The notes under the pieces: generated by a model
What the model was told of the DNA's origin: nothing
The model's input: only the letters and a program-made list of their open reading frames with translations
Database searches by the model: none
Translations under genes and position numbers: made by a program
In this document: one piece after another, positions 1 through 6,100 of the stretch
How positions within the stretch are numbered: the stretch's first letter is position 1
Layout: each line of letters opens with the position of its first letter
NCBI GenBank assembly: GCA_023399105.1
Contig: JAEWQT010000146.1
Coordinates: 1 to 7,036, forward strand
Source: Pseudomonadota bacterium
GTDB taxonomy: Bacteria > Pseudomonadota > Gammaproteobacteria > Pseudomonadales > Oceanobacteraceae
DNA: 7,036 bases
Direction of reading: 5' to 3'

Positions 1-808
1 AGCAGATAATCAGCAGCAACCAGGCCAGTAAGCCGCCCACCATGCCGTACCAGAGGCCGGTGTATAAAAACGGCCGCCGCACCCAGGCGTTGGTACCGCC
101 CACCAGTTTGACCACGCGGATTTCATCCACCCGGGCGGCGATGGCCAGACGGATGGTATTACCCACCACCAGCAGAATGGCCAGTGCCAGCAGTAAGCCC
201 AGCACGCCGATCAGACGCTCGGCCAGTGCCAGCATGGCCAGCAGCCGTTCGACCCAGGCCATGTCCACCTGCACGCTGTCGACCAGATGGTAAGACTTCA
301 GCTGCTCCAGCAGCTTTAATAACTGCGCTTGCTGCAACCCCAGCGGCGGCTCGACCAGAATGACCGATGGCAACGGATTTTGCGGCAGAAAATCCAGTGC
401 CGCTTCCAGGCCGCTGTTGGCGCGGAATTCGTCGAGCACGGTATCCGCATCGATGAACTCTGTGGACGCCACCGACTCCAGACCGGCAATACGCTCACTG
501 AGCGCTAACCCGTCACTCACACTGGTTTGCGGGGTTAAATAGAGGGTGATGCGTCCGGATTCCTGAAAGCGGCCACTCAGCTGTTCCATATTATCCAGCG
601 CCATCCAGAGCGCGCCGGGCAGAGTCAGGGAAATCGCAATCACCAGCCAGGTCAGCAAACTGCCGAGCGGATTGGCGAGTAATTTCAGCAAGGTTTCCAC
701 TGCCACCAGCTGATGATGAGCCAGCCAGGCGCTCAGGCGTTTGCTGAGGCCAATTTCCTGCAGCGAAGCGCCACTGGGCGGGGTTTTCTGGGTGCGGTTA
801 TCCGACAT
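1..808 (-). CDS. ftsX: Cell division protein FtsX (3' end cut by window edge)
   Basis: FtsX is the inner-membrane subunit of the FtsEX ABC-type complex. At the division septum FtsEX uses ATP to activate peptidoglycan hydrolases, through EnvC in E. coli. The 269 visible residues show a cytoplasmic N-terminus, a first membrane helix at about 51-71, a periplasmic domain at about 72-188, a second helix at about 199-216, a cytoplasmic loop with conserved features (NTIRLAIAARVDEI, KLVGGT at 234-239, RRPFLY at 244-249), and a third helix that has begun when the window ends. E. coli FtsX is about 352 residues, so roughly 65-85 residues and the last helix are missing. The ATG at 806-808 is chosen because AGGAG lies 6 bases upstream and because it overlaps the end of ftsE by 11 bp, as expected for translational coupling. 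The E. coli order ftsY-ftsE-ftsX-rpoH predicts rpoH just outside the window. Confidence 0.95.
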   Translation of the reverse strand, partial: MSDNRTQKTPPSGASLQEIGLSKRLSAWLAHHQLVAVETLLKLLANPLGSLLTWLVIAISLTLPGALWMALDNMEQLSGRFQESGRITLYLTPQTSVSDGLALSERIAGLESVASTEFIDADTVLDEFRANSGLEAALDFLPQNPLPSVILVEPPLGLQQAQLLKLLEQLKSYHLVDSVQVDMAWVERLLAMLALAERLIGVLGLLLALAILLVVGNTIRLAIAARVDEIRVVKLVGGTNAWVRRPFLYTGLWYGMVGGLLAWLLLIIC

Positions 809-1487
809 GCCAGTCTCCTGCGCCGCCGGCCTCGTGCATCTGGCCGTGGTCGAGAATGATGCGCCGGCTGCCCATGCGCTCAACTAAGGCAATATCATGA
901 GTCGCAATCAGCACCGTCACGCCGACCTGCTGAAAGCGGGCAAACAAATTCATGATTTCGGCGGAGAGTTCCGGATCAAGGTTGCCGGTCGGTTCATCCG
1001 CCAGCAGCAACGCCGGCTTGTTCACCACCGCCCGGGCGATGCCGACGCGTTGTTGTTCACCGCCCGATAATTCGATGGGGTTGCGCTTTTCCATGCCCAG
1101 CAGACCGACCGAATCCAGCGCGGCACGCACGCGGCGACCGGCCTCTGCCGGGGTGTAACCGGCAATCTGCAGCGGCAGGGCGACGTTTTCATACACCGAG
1201 CGGTCAAACAGCAGCTGGTGGTTCTGAAACACCACGCCAACTTTGCGGCGGTGGTAAGGGATCTGCCCGGACGACATACGGCCGAGGTTCTGGCCATCCA
1301 CGAACACCTGCCCGCGTGACGGCCGCTCCATCAGCATCATCAGCTTCAGCAGGGTACTTTTACCGGCGCCACTGTGGCCGGTTAAAAAGGCAAACTCGCC
1401 GCGCTGCAGTTCAAAGCTGACGCCGGTCAGCGCTTCCTTGCCGCCGGGGTAGCGTTTGCTGACCCGGTCGAACCTTACCATGGGCAT
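798..1487 (-). CDS. ftsE: Cell division ATP-binding protein FtsE
   Basis: This is the cytoplasmic ATPase subunit of FtsEX, working with FtsX at the septum. The 229 residues form one complete ABC nucleotide-binding domain: Walker [10 protein letters not shown] (37-45), Q-loop Gln88, signature LSGGEQQ (140-146), Walker B LLLADEP with catalytic Glu165 (160-166), D-loop GNLD (168-171) and switch His197 in ATHD. Identity to E. coli FtsE is high throughout, including the FtsE-typical [12 protein letters not shown] and [13 protein letters not shown] stretches, and the length is usual for the family. It starts 12 bp after the ftsY stop and overlaps ftsX by 11 bp, so the three genes form one operon. 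Two ATGs sit 6 bp apart (ending at 1487 and 1481). The second matches the E. coli N-terminus (MIRF versus MVRF), but GGGAA lies better placed for the first. The two extra residues make no functional difference. Confidence 0.97.
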   Translation of the reverse strand: MPMVRFDRVSKRYPGGKEALTGVSFELQRGEFAFLTGHSGAGKSTLLKLMMLMERPSRGQVFVDGQNLGRMSSGQIPYHRRKVGVVFQNHQLLFDRSVYENVALPLQIAGYTPAEAGRRVRAALDSVGLLGMEKRNPIELSGGEQQRVGIARAVVNKPALLLADEPTGNLDPELSAEIMNLFARFQQVGVTVLIATHDIALVERMGSRRIILDHGQMHEAGGAGDWHVG

Positions 1488-1499
1488 AGGCGTTCCCGT

Positions 1500-2708
1500 T
1501 TAGCCGGCCTGTTCCTGCTGGAACAGGGCTTTAGTGAATTCTTCAGCGTTGAACGGACGCAGGTCATCAATGCCTTCGCCGACGCCGATGTAACGCACCG
1601 GCAGTTCAAACTGCTGCGCCAGTGCAAAGATGATCCCGCCTTTGGCGGTGCCATCGAGTTTGGTCAGGGTTAAACCGGTGACCCCAACAGCGGCCTGGAA
1701 TTGTTTGGCCTGATTAATAGCGTTCTGGCCGGTGCCGGCATCCAGCACCAGCATCACTTCATGCGGAGCGCTGGCGTCGAGCTTTTTCATCACGCGAACG
1801 ACTTTTTCCAGTTCCTGCATCAGGTTGTCTTTGGTGTGCAGACGACCGGCGGTGTCGGCAATCAGTACATCAACCTTACGCGCTTGAGCGGCCTGCAGCG
1901 CATCGAACAACACCGAGGCAGAGTCGGCACCGGTGTGCTGGGCAATCACCGGCACGTTGTTGCGCTCACCCCACACCTGCAGCTGCTCAACGGCGGCGGC
2001 CCGGAAGGTATCGCCGGCGGCCAGCATCACGCTTTTGCCGGCCTGCTGAAATTGCTTGGCCAGCTTGCCGATGGTGGTGGTTTTGCCCACGCCGTTAATG
2101 CCGACCATCAGAATCACATAGGGTTTGTGGCCGGCGTTAATGTCCAGCGGCGCCTGTACCTTTTCGAGCGTTTCCTGCAGTTCAGCAATTAAGGCGTTAT
2201 AGAGTGCGCCGGAATCTTTCAGTTCTTTGCGACCAACCCGGGCGGTTAAACGGGCCATAATGGCGCGGGTGGTTTCCACACCGACGTCGGCCATGATCAG
2301 CTGGGTTTCCAGCTCTTCCAGCAGATCATCATCAATTTCTTTTTTGCCCAGCAGCAAATTGGCCAGACCATCGGTAAAACCATGGCGGGTTTTGCTTAAC
2401 CCGGCGCGGATGCGGCTGAAAAAGCCGGGCTTTTTCTGGTTATCCAGCGGCTTGTCCTGCGGCTGTTCGGTCGACTGTGCCGGCGCGGGGCTGGCGGCAG
2501 GTTCGGGGGCGGCCACCGGGGTTACCTGATATTCGGCACGATCTTCGGTATTGACCTGATTGGCGACCGCAGCCTCTGTGGTCTCGGCGGTTGCCGTCCC
2601 GGTATCGGTAGCAGACTGGCCGGATTCCGTCTCTGCCGGCGCCGTTTCAGGTTGCTTAGGGTCTGCTTCTGCGGCGGCCGCTTTTTTGCGTTTAAAAAAA
2701 TCAAACAT
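1500..2708 (-). CDS. ftsY: Signal recognition particle receptor FtsY
   Basis: FtsY is the SRP receptor. It is an SRP-family GTPase that pairs with Ffh to deliver ribosomes making membrane proteins to the SecYEG translocon at the inner membrane. The 402 residues fall into a low-complexity A domain (about 1-92, rich in Ala, Glu, Thr, Pro and Gln), an N domain starting at FFSRIRAGL (96-104), and a G domain. G-domain motifs: G1 GINGVGKT (203-210), DTFRAAA (233-239), DTAGR (285-289), TKLD (349-352) and the closing GVGEGIDDL (375-383). The extreme N-terminus MFDFFKRKK combines aromatic and basic residues and could touch the membrane; this is inference. The A domain is shorter than that of E. coli FtsY (497 residues), a variable feature of the family. 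The gene is first in the operon. Its ribosome binding site is weak (GGA about 9 bases before ATG). Confidence 0.98.
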   Translation of the reverse strand: MFDFFKRKKAAAAEADPKQPETAPAETESGQSATDTGTATAETTEAAVANQVNTEDRAEYQVTPVAAPEPAASPAPAQSTEQPQDKPLDNQKKPGFFSRIRAGLSKTRHGFTDGLANLLLGKKEIDDDLLEELETQLIMADVGVETTRAIMARLTARVGRKELKDSGALYNALIAELQETLEKVQAPLDINAGHKPYVILMVGINGVGKTTTIGKLAKQFQQAGKSVMLAAGDTFRAAAVEQLQVWGERNNVPVIAQHTGADSASVLFDALQAAQARKVDVLIADTAGRLHTKDNLMQELEKVVRVMKKLDASAPHEVMLVLDAGTGQNAINQAKQFQAAVGVTGLTLTKLDGTAKGGIIFALAQQFELPVRYIGVGEGIDDLRPFNAEEFTKALFQQEQAG

Positions 2709-2850
2709 GCTTAAATCCGTACTCTCTGCGCTACTCAGTGCAACCCCATCAGGGTCAGATTCCGGCCGGCGGTGTCAGCGGATCATTCCACACCGGGCGG
2801 GCGGCCGTTATCCTACCATCATTCCCCCGGATTCCTAACGGCAGCACCCC
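2709..2850. other. Divergent intergenic region between ftsY and the plus-strand ORF
   Basis: These 142 bp must hold the promoters of both the ftsYEX operon (minus) and the ORF-rsmD unit (plus), since the genes point away from each other. Only weak sigma-70-like boxes are visible. On the plus strand TATCCT at 2809-2814 matches 4 of 6 bases of a -10 box, but the matching -35 position (TTCCAC) is poor. On the minus strand TAGGAT with TTAGGA 17 bp upstream is similarly weak. No T-tract terminator or clear operator was seen. A promoter somewhere here is inferred from the layout, and the exact sites are not established. Confidence 0.4.
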
Positions 2851-3618
2851 ATGTTTCACGGACTCAGCCGCACCACCCTGAACATTATTGTTTTTCTTTG
2901 CCTGCTGCTGATCAGCTGGATTCATCTGGGCGGCCGTGATGCCGAAGAGCAGCCACTGGAGGCCTTGCATCTGCCAGAGCTGGGCGCGGCCGGTTGGTCC
3001 TTGTGGCCGAATACCGAACAGGTCAGCGTCTGGTTACGCCCCGGCGGCACTATTGAGGGCGGCTGGCTGACGCTGCGCAGCCAACAGGGAAACCAACATC
3101 TGTCGCTGCCAGCCAATGACTGGTTGCCGACGCTGCAACAAGCGCTGCCCTCGCTGCCATATAACCTACCGGCCGTCGTGTTGCTCAGCGGCCCCTGGCC
3201 AGCCAGCGAGCAACCGCTAATGGCGGCCTTCTTAATCCGCGAGCAGCGACTGCAGCCCTTAGCCCAGAATGTTAACGACTGGCCGGCCTGCCTGCGCCAA
3301 CACCCCGCCGGCGCGCTGTGGCTGGGCCAACAACTGGAGTTGGACTGGCCGGAGCTGGATGCCTTACCGGCAGCACTGACGAATCAGCCGCTGCCCGTGC
3401 TGCCGACCCGCGATGAATGGGCGCAGTGGCGGCTGCAGCAAAGCCGGCAGCTGCGCCAGCAATGGCAGGATGAGCAAGGCCAGATCGACATTCAGGCCGC
3501 ACTTGCCTACCATCGCCTCCCCGCGGATACCTACCAGCAGCTGTATAGCGCGCTGAGTGACGCGCAGAAAACCGCGCCGGCGGCGTTGCTGGCCTGCCTG
3601 AACCCGTCCGGACAATGA
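2851..3618 (+). CDS. Unrecognised membrane-anchored, Trp-rich protein
   Basis: I do not recognise this 255-residue protein. It has a short N-terminal segment followed by one hydrophobic stretch at about 9-26 (NIIVFLCLLLISWI), with no lipobox cysteine at its end, so it is probably a signal anchor holding the rest in the periplasm. Composition is unusual: 13 tryptophans (about 5%), much Leu, Pro and Gln, and a Gln/Arg-rich, likely helical segment at about 193-211. The middle (105-130) looks like a compact beta/alpha stretch. No catalytic motif was seen, in particular no HxxEH zinc site of M16 peptidases, which from memory occupy this place between ftsY and rsmD in Pseudomonas. It ends 15 bp before rsmD on the same strand, so the two are probably co-transcribed. 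The start ATG is supported only by a weak upstream GG. It is real by context, strand and codon pattern; the function is unknown. Confidence 0.8.
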   Translation: MFHGLSRTTLNIIVFLCLLLISWIHLGGRDAEEQPLEALHLPELGAAGWSLWPNTEQVSVWLRPGGTIEGGWLTLRSQQGNQHLSLPANDWLPTLQQALPSLPYNLPAVVLLSGPWPASEQPLMAAFLIREQRLQPLAQNVNDWPACLRQHPAGALWLGQQLELDWPELDALPAALTNQPLPVLPTRDEWAQWRLQQSRQLRQQWQDEQGQIDIQAALAYHRLPADTYQQLYSALSDAQKTAPAALLACLNPSGQ

Positions 3619-3621
3619 TGT

Positions 3622-3626
3622 GAGAG
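3622..3626 (+). promoter_or_regulatory. Ribosome binding site of rsmD
   Basis: GAGAG lies 7 bases before the ATG at 3634, inside the 15-bp gap after the upstream gene's stop codon. It supports this start, which also gives the conserved RIIGGQWR motif at residues 10-17. Confidence 0.6.
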
Positions 3627-3633
3627 CCTCCTG

Positions 3634-4188
3634 ATGAGCAAACCCCAGTCGCAGCAATTACGCATTATCGGTGGCCAGTGGCGCTCGCGCCGGCTGCGCT
3701 TCCCCGCCATCGACGGCCTGCGCCCCACCCTCGACCGCATCCGTGAAACCGTCTTTAACTGGCTGCAGTTTGATGTGGAAGGCGCGCGCGTACTGGACGC
3801 CTTTGCCGGCAGTGGTGCACTGGGTTTTGAGGCGCTGTCACGCGGCGCCAAGGAAGTGATTTTTCTGGAAAAACATCCGGCTGCAGCGCTGCAGTTAAAA
3901 GACAATCTGCAATTACTGGAGGCGCGTAACGCGCAGGTGTGGGCCGGCGATGCCCTGCTGTGGCTGGAGCAGAACCCGGAGCCGTTCGATCTGGTGTTCC
4001 TCGACCCGCCGTTCCATAAAAATCTGCTGCAACCGGCCATTGATGCCTTGCGTCTGCTGCCCGGGGCGCTGATTTATGTGGAACACGAAGCCAGCCTGCA
4101 GCCACAGTGGCCGGCCAACTGGCAGGAGCGCAAAAGCAAAGCCACCAAAGAGTTCTGCTTCCGGCTGTTTGAAGTCGTGGCGGCGTAA
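3634..4188 (+). CDS. rsmD: 16S rRNA (guanine(966)-N2)-methyltransferase RsmD
   Basis: RsmD transfers a methyl group from S-adenosylmethionine to N2 of G966 of 16S rRNA during small-subunit assembly in the cytoplasm. The 184 residues cover the whole Rossmann-type methyltransferase. They include the family N-terminus RIIGGQWRSRRL (10-21) and LRPTLDRIRETVFNWL (29-44), the SAM-binding motif LDAFAGSGALG (54-64) followed by EALSRGA, an acidic residue ending strand 2 (Glu79 in FLEKH), and the catalytic motif DPPF (124-127). The closing ALIYVE (145-150) also matches E. coli RsmD, which is slightly longer (198). It is second in a two-gene unit with the unrecognised membrane protein. The position next to divergent ftsY is conserved in many gammaproteobacteria. 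Its TAA ends 1 bp from the stop codon of the converging lipoprotein gene. Confidence 0.97.
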   Translation: MSKPQSQQLRIIGGQWRSRRLRFPAIDGLRPTLDRIRETVFNWLQFDVEGARVLDAFAGSGALGFEALSRGAKEVIFLEKHPAAALQLKDNLQLLEARNAQVWAGDALLWLEQNPEPFDLVFLDPPFHKNLLQPAIDALRLLPGALIYVEHEASLQPQWPANWQERKSKATKEFCFRLFEVVAA

Positions 4189-4189
4189 T

Positions 4190-5257
4190 TCAGCCTCCCG
4201 ATTGCTGCCCCGGCATCATGCCGCACTGGCGCAGCTGCGCCTGCCAGGCTTTCACATGGCGCTGATTGGCCTGCGCCAGCTCGGTGCGGATGCGTTGTAA
4301 TTCTGCCAGCCAGTCATAAAATCCAGCGGGCGCTTCCGGCCTGAATAGCGCCAGCTCCTCCAGCCTTGGCAACAGCTCGCGGCCAATGCGGTCGGTCACC
4401 GCCAGATAGGGCTGCACCTGACCGACGTAAAACTTCACAAATACGTTCTGCAGTATTTTGGCACTGGCGGTGGGCTTGCCAGCCGGGCATAAACCACCGC
4501 GCTGCAGCCGCTGTTCCAGCAAGGCCGCACTCTGGTGCAACGCCGGAATCAGCACATAGGCGCTGCTGAGCCAATGCCCCAGCAACTTGCCCTGCCCCAG
4601 TTGCTGCAAGTGCGTTTCTAACCGATCACTACCCTGCAGAGCAGCAGCCAGCTCGTCACGCTCAAGCTGGCCGGCCTGCACCAGAGCAAAATCCAACGCC
4701 AGCAAGGTGCTTTCCAGCGCCGCCGGTTCCTGCACATCCCAGTCCAGCGGCGCGTGACTGCCGCTGAATTGCTGCCATTCGTCGCTGCCGGGCCAGGCGT
4801 TCCACCAGTAATGCAGACGCGCGGCCTGTTTCTGCGCCAGGGCGCTGGCTAATTTGGCCGCCAGCGCCGCATCACCGGCCGCCTCTAATGCCGTCACGCA
4901 GGCCGGGCCGTGGGTAAGAAGTTCCAGTTCCAGCCGTAATTGCTGACTGGGCAGGGCCATCCGCCCCAGGCTGCTGTTTTTCTGCGCCACCGTCAGACCA
5001 ATGCGGCACTGATCGAGCCGCAGCAATTCGAGCAAATTGATATCGGCCTGCGGCAATGGCAACCGATTGTGCTGCACCGGACGCCGGGGCACCCGGGTAA
5101 CGCTCTGTGGCGCCGTTTGTTCCTCCAGCACCCGGCTCAGGCGGGCCTGATAATCGGCCAGCTGGTCATCCACGCTACTGCAGCCGCTGATCAGCGCCAC
5201 CAGCACCACTACCAGCAATAGCAAAACAGGCGGCAGGTTACGAAGCCGCATCCGCAT
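4190..5257 (-). CDS. DUF3080-like outer-membrane lipoprotein
   Basis: This is a predicted lipoprotein of unknown function. Residues 1-26 form a lipoprotein signal peptide: a basic start (MRMRLR), a long Leu/Val core, and the lipobox ISGC with Cys26 as the lipidated residue. Serine at +2 (no Asp) predicts export to the outer membrane by the Lol system. The rest (about 330 residues) is mostly helical, with the motif LDQCRIGLTVAQKNSSLGRM (81-100) followed by PSQQL. I associate these with the DUF3080 family from memory; that link is less certain than the lipoprotein call. The ATG at 5257 overlaps the 3' end of the TetR gene by 20 bp, but GAGG lies only 3 bases before it. The ATG at 5251 (MRLRNLPP) has the same GAGG at 9 bases and may be the true start. 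The overlap suggests co-transcription and translational coupling with the regulator. Confidence 0.85.
   Translation of the reverse strand: MRMRLRNLPPVLLLLVVVLVALISGCSSVDDQLADYQARLSRVLEEQTAPQSVTRVPRRPVQHNRLPLPQADINLLELLRLDQCRIGLTVAQKNSSLGRMALPSQQLRLELELLTHGPACVTALEAAGDAALAAKLASALAQKQAARLHYWWNAWPGSDEWQQFSGSHAPLDWDVQEPAALESTLLALDFALVQAGQLERDELAAALQGSDRLETHLQQLGQGKLLGHWLSSAYVLIPALHQSAALLEQRLQRGGLCPAGKPTASAKILQNVFVKFYVGQVQPYLAVTDRIGRELLPRLEELALFRPEAPAGFYDWLAELQRIRTELAQANQRHVKAWQAQLRQCGMMPGQQSGG
4211..4241. repeat. Two adjacent palindromes at the converging ends of rsmD and the lipoprotein gene
   Basis: CGGCAT-C-ATGCCG (4211-4223) is followed 4 bp later by the perfect 14-bp palindrome GGCGCAGCTGCGCC (4228-4241). 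Both lie inside the last codons of the lipoprotein gene and 23-53 bp beyond the rsmD stop. Neither is followed by a T tract on either strand, so they are not standard intrinsic terminators. They could still slow transcription from the rsmD side. Chance within GC-rich coding sequence is also plausible. Confidence 0.35.
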
Positions 5258-5924
5258 CCGCCTCGGTCACGGGCAGCAAAAAATCCGGCCGCGGCATAAA
5301 GGTCGCCTGCAGCTCATTCATTACCTCGCGGTACTGCTCGGTCAGATAGGGGCGCTCCAGGGTAAACACCTGATAAATACCGGCCTGCAGCTGCGCCGGG
5401 GAAATACTGTCGCTGTCGTGGCGCAACAAATTGCAGCGTAAAAACGAAAACCAGGAGGTCACCACAATCCAGGTGTTCAGCGCCAGCGCCACCACATCCT
5501 CTTCGCTGACGCGGATAATGCCGGCTTCGCCCAGGCCACGGAAAATGGCTTGTACGCGCAGCTGGCAGGTACGAAAAAACTGCCGGTAACGGGCGTGCAG
5601 CTGCGGGTCTTCCAGCAACAGATGCTCCATATCGCGGTGCATAAAACGGTAATCCCACAGGCCACGGAAAATGGCCTGTAAGTAGTTGAGCTTATCCATG
5701 GGTTGCAGAGTACGGTTGGGCGGTACCTGCAAAATGGTCAGCACCCGCTCTTCGTAGCGTTCAAACAGGGCAAAGATAATCGCCTGCTTGTTTTTGAAGT
5801 GGTAGTACAGATTACCCGGTGAAATCTGCAGATGAGTGGCGATGTGATTGGTGGTGACTTTGCGTTCGCCCAGCTCGTTAAACAGCGCCAGCGCCGCGTC
5901 CAGAATGCGTTCTTTGGTACTCAT
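5238..5924 (-). CDS. TetR/AcrR-family transcriptional regulator
   Basis: This is a 228-residue DNA-binding regulator, probably a ligand-responsive repressor. The N-terminal TetR DNA-binding domain (about 4-50) is clear: STKERILDAALALFNELG, then the helix-turn-helix TTNHIATHLQISPGNLYYHF (24-43), ending in KNKQAI. The C-terminal domain (about 55-210) is helical, with WDYRFMHRDMEHLLLEDPQL (90-109); it would bind a ligand that the sequence does not reveal. The reading frame is open up to an ATG at 6023. That would add 33 residues unlike the family, so the ATG at 5924, giving MSTKERILDAA, is chosen. The gene faces the ALDH gene across a 176-bp control region and overlaps the downstream lipoprotein gene by 20 bp (14 bp if that gene starts at 5251). 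It most likely represses the ALDH promoter and perhaps its own. It ends in an Ala/Asp repeat tail (EADADAA). Confidence 0.93.
   Translation of the reverse strand: MSTKERILDAALALFNELGERKVTTNHIATHLQISPGNLYYHFKNKQAIIFALFERYEERVLTILQVPPNRTLQPMDKLNYLQAIFRGLWDYRFMHRDMEHLLLEDPQLHARYRQFFRTCQLRVQAIFRGLGEAGIIRVSEEDVVALALNTWIVVTSWFSFLRCNLLRHDSDSISPAQLQAGIYQVFTLERPYLTEQYREVMNELQATFMPRPDFLLPVTEADADAAS
5532..5554 (-). repeat. Copy 1 of a 23-bp in-frame direct repeat inside the TetR gene
   Basis: This copy matches 5658-5680 at 22 of 23 positions (T instead of C at position 5550). It lies exactly 126 bp (42 codons) away in the same frame, and both copies encode QAIFRGL (residues 125-131 here). Recombination between copies would remove 42 residues without a frameshift. 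Confidence 0.8.
5657..5680 (-). repeat. Copy 2 of the 23-bp repeat, containing a perfect 8-bp hairpin
   Basis: The repeat unit occupies 5658-5680 and encodes QAIFRGL (residues 83-89). It also holds an exact inverted repeat: ACAGGCCA (5657-5664), a 7-base loop CGGAAAA, and TGGCCTGT (5672-5679). In the other copy this stem is weakened by one base change. No T tract follows, so a terminator is unlikely. Confidence 0.8.
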
Positions 5925-5958
5925 CGGGATTCCGTTTTCAAGGCCTGTTACCCATCTG

Positions 5959-5975
5959 CCGACGGGTCGGTTTTT
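5959..5975. repeat. Small dyad with T5 tail in the TetR leader
   Basis: CCGAC-GG-GTCGG (5959-5970) is followed by TTTTT on the plus strand. It sits 35-46 bp upstream of the TetR start codon, probably in its promoter or leader. A 2-base loop means only about 4 base pairs could form in RNA, so it is a poor terminator. It could be a second protein-binding dyad, but its sequence differs from the dyad at 6034-6051. Confidence 0.3.
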
Positions 5976-6025
5976 ATCTGCCGCCAGCCTCACACAATCT
6001 GGCCGCAAATGCCACGCTGCCACAC

Positions 6026-6055
6026 TTGATCTTTTAGAGCAATGGCTCTAATAAT
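6026..6055 (+). promoter_or_regulatory. Predicted sigma-70 promoter of the ALDH gene
   Basis: A -35 box TTGATC (6026-6031, 4 of 6 consensus bases) and a -10 box AATAAT (6050-6055, 5 of 6) are separated by 18 bp. Transcription would start near 6062, leaving a leader of about 40 bases before the ATG at 6101. It is the best promoter match seen in the 176-bp divergent region, and the spacer is filled by the dyad at 6034-6051. Confidence 0.6.
6034..6051. promoter_or_regulatory. Candidate TetR-family operator
   Basis: TTAGAGC-AATG-GCTCTAA is an inverted repeat with perfect 7-bp arms and a 4-bp centre, 18 bp in all. It fills the spacer of the predicted ALDH promoter and touches the first bases of its -10 box. 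A dimeric repressor bound there would block RNA polymerase. TetR proteins commonly bind dyads of this size in the region between them and a divergent target, so the neighbouring regulator is the natural candidate. The dyad is seen directly; binding is inferred. Confidence 0.6.
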
Positions 6056-6089
6056 GCCGAAAACCATAATAATCATCTGCCCAACGCTC

Positions 6090-6094
6090 AGGAG
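6090..6094 (+). promoter_or_regulatory. Ribosome binding site of the ALDH gene
   Basis: AGGAG lies 6 bases before the ATG at 6101. This strong match fixes the start of the ALDH gene. Confidence 0.8.
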
Positions 6095-6100
6095 CCCGCC

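Noticed and set aside
1701..2192. 163-codon open frame on the plus strand inside ftsY, and other long opposite-strand frames (such as 3531-4040 over rsmD and 6464-7033 over ALDH)
   Set aside because: They are antisense to strongly conserved genes and have no ribosome binding site or family features. Such frames are common opposite GC-rich coding sequence.
2685..2700. T7 and A6 runs at the start of ftsY as a possible programmed frameshift site
   Set aside because: T TTT TTT is in a slippery register, but no stimulatory structure was found and no alternative-frame product makes sense. The FtsY frame is intact.
4211..4223. CGGCAT-C-ATGCCG as the rsmD terminator
   Set aside because: No T tract follows on either strand, and the sequence lies in the coding end of the opposite gene.
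5925..6023. Extension of the TetR protein to an upstream ATG at 6023 (33 extra residues)
   Set aside because: The added residues do not resemble TetR N-termini. The ATG at 5924 gives the normal family start, and the extension would run through the likely promoter/leader.
5954..6081. ATCTGCC occurring three times (5954, 5976, 6075) in the divergent control region
   Set aside because: A 7-base word with irregular spacing and no dyad partner. Chance is a sufficient explanation without comparison to relatives.
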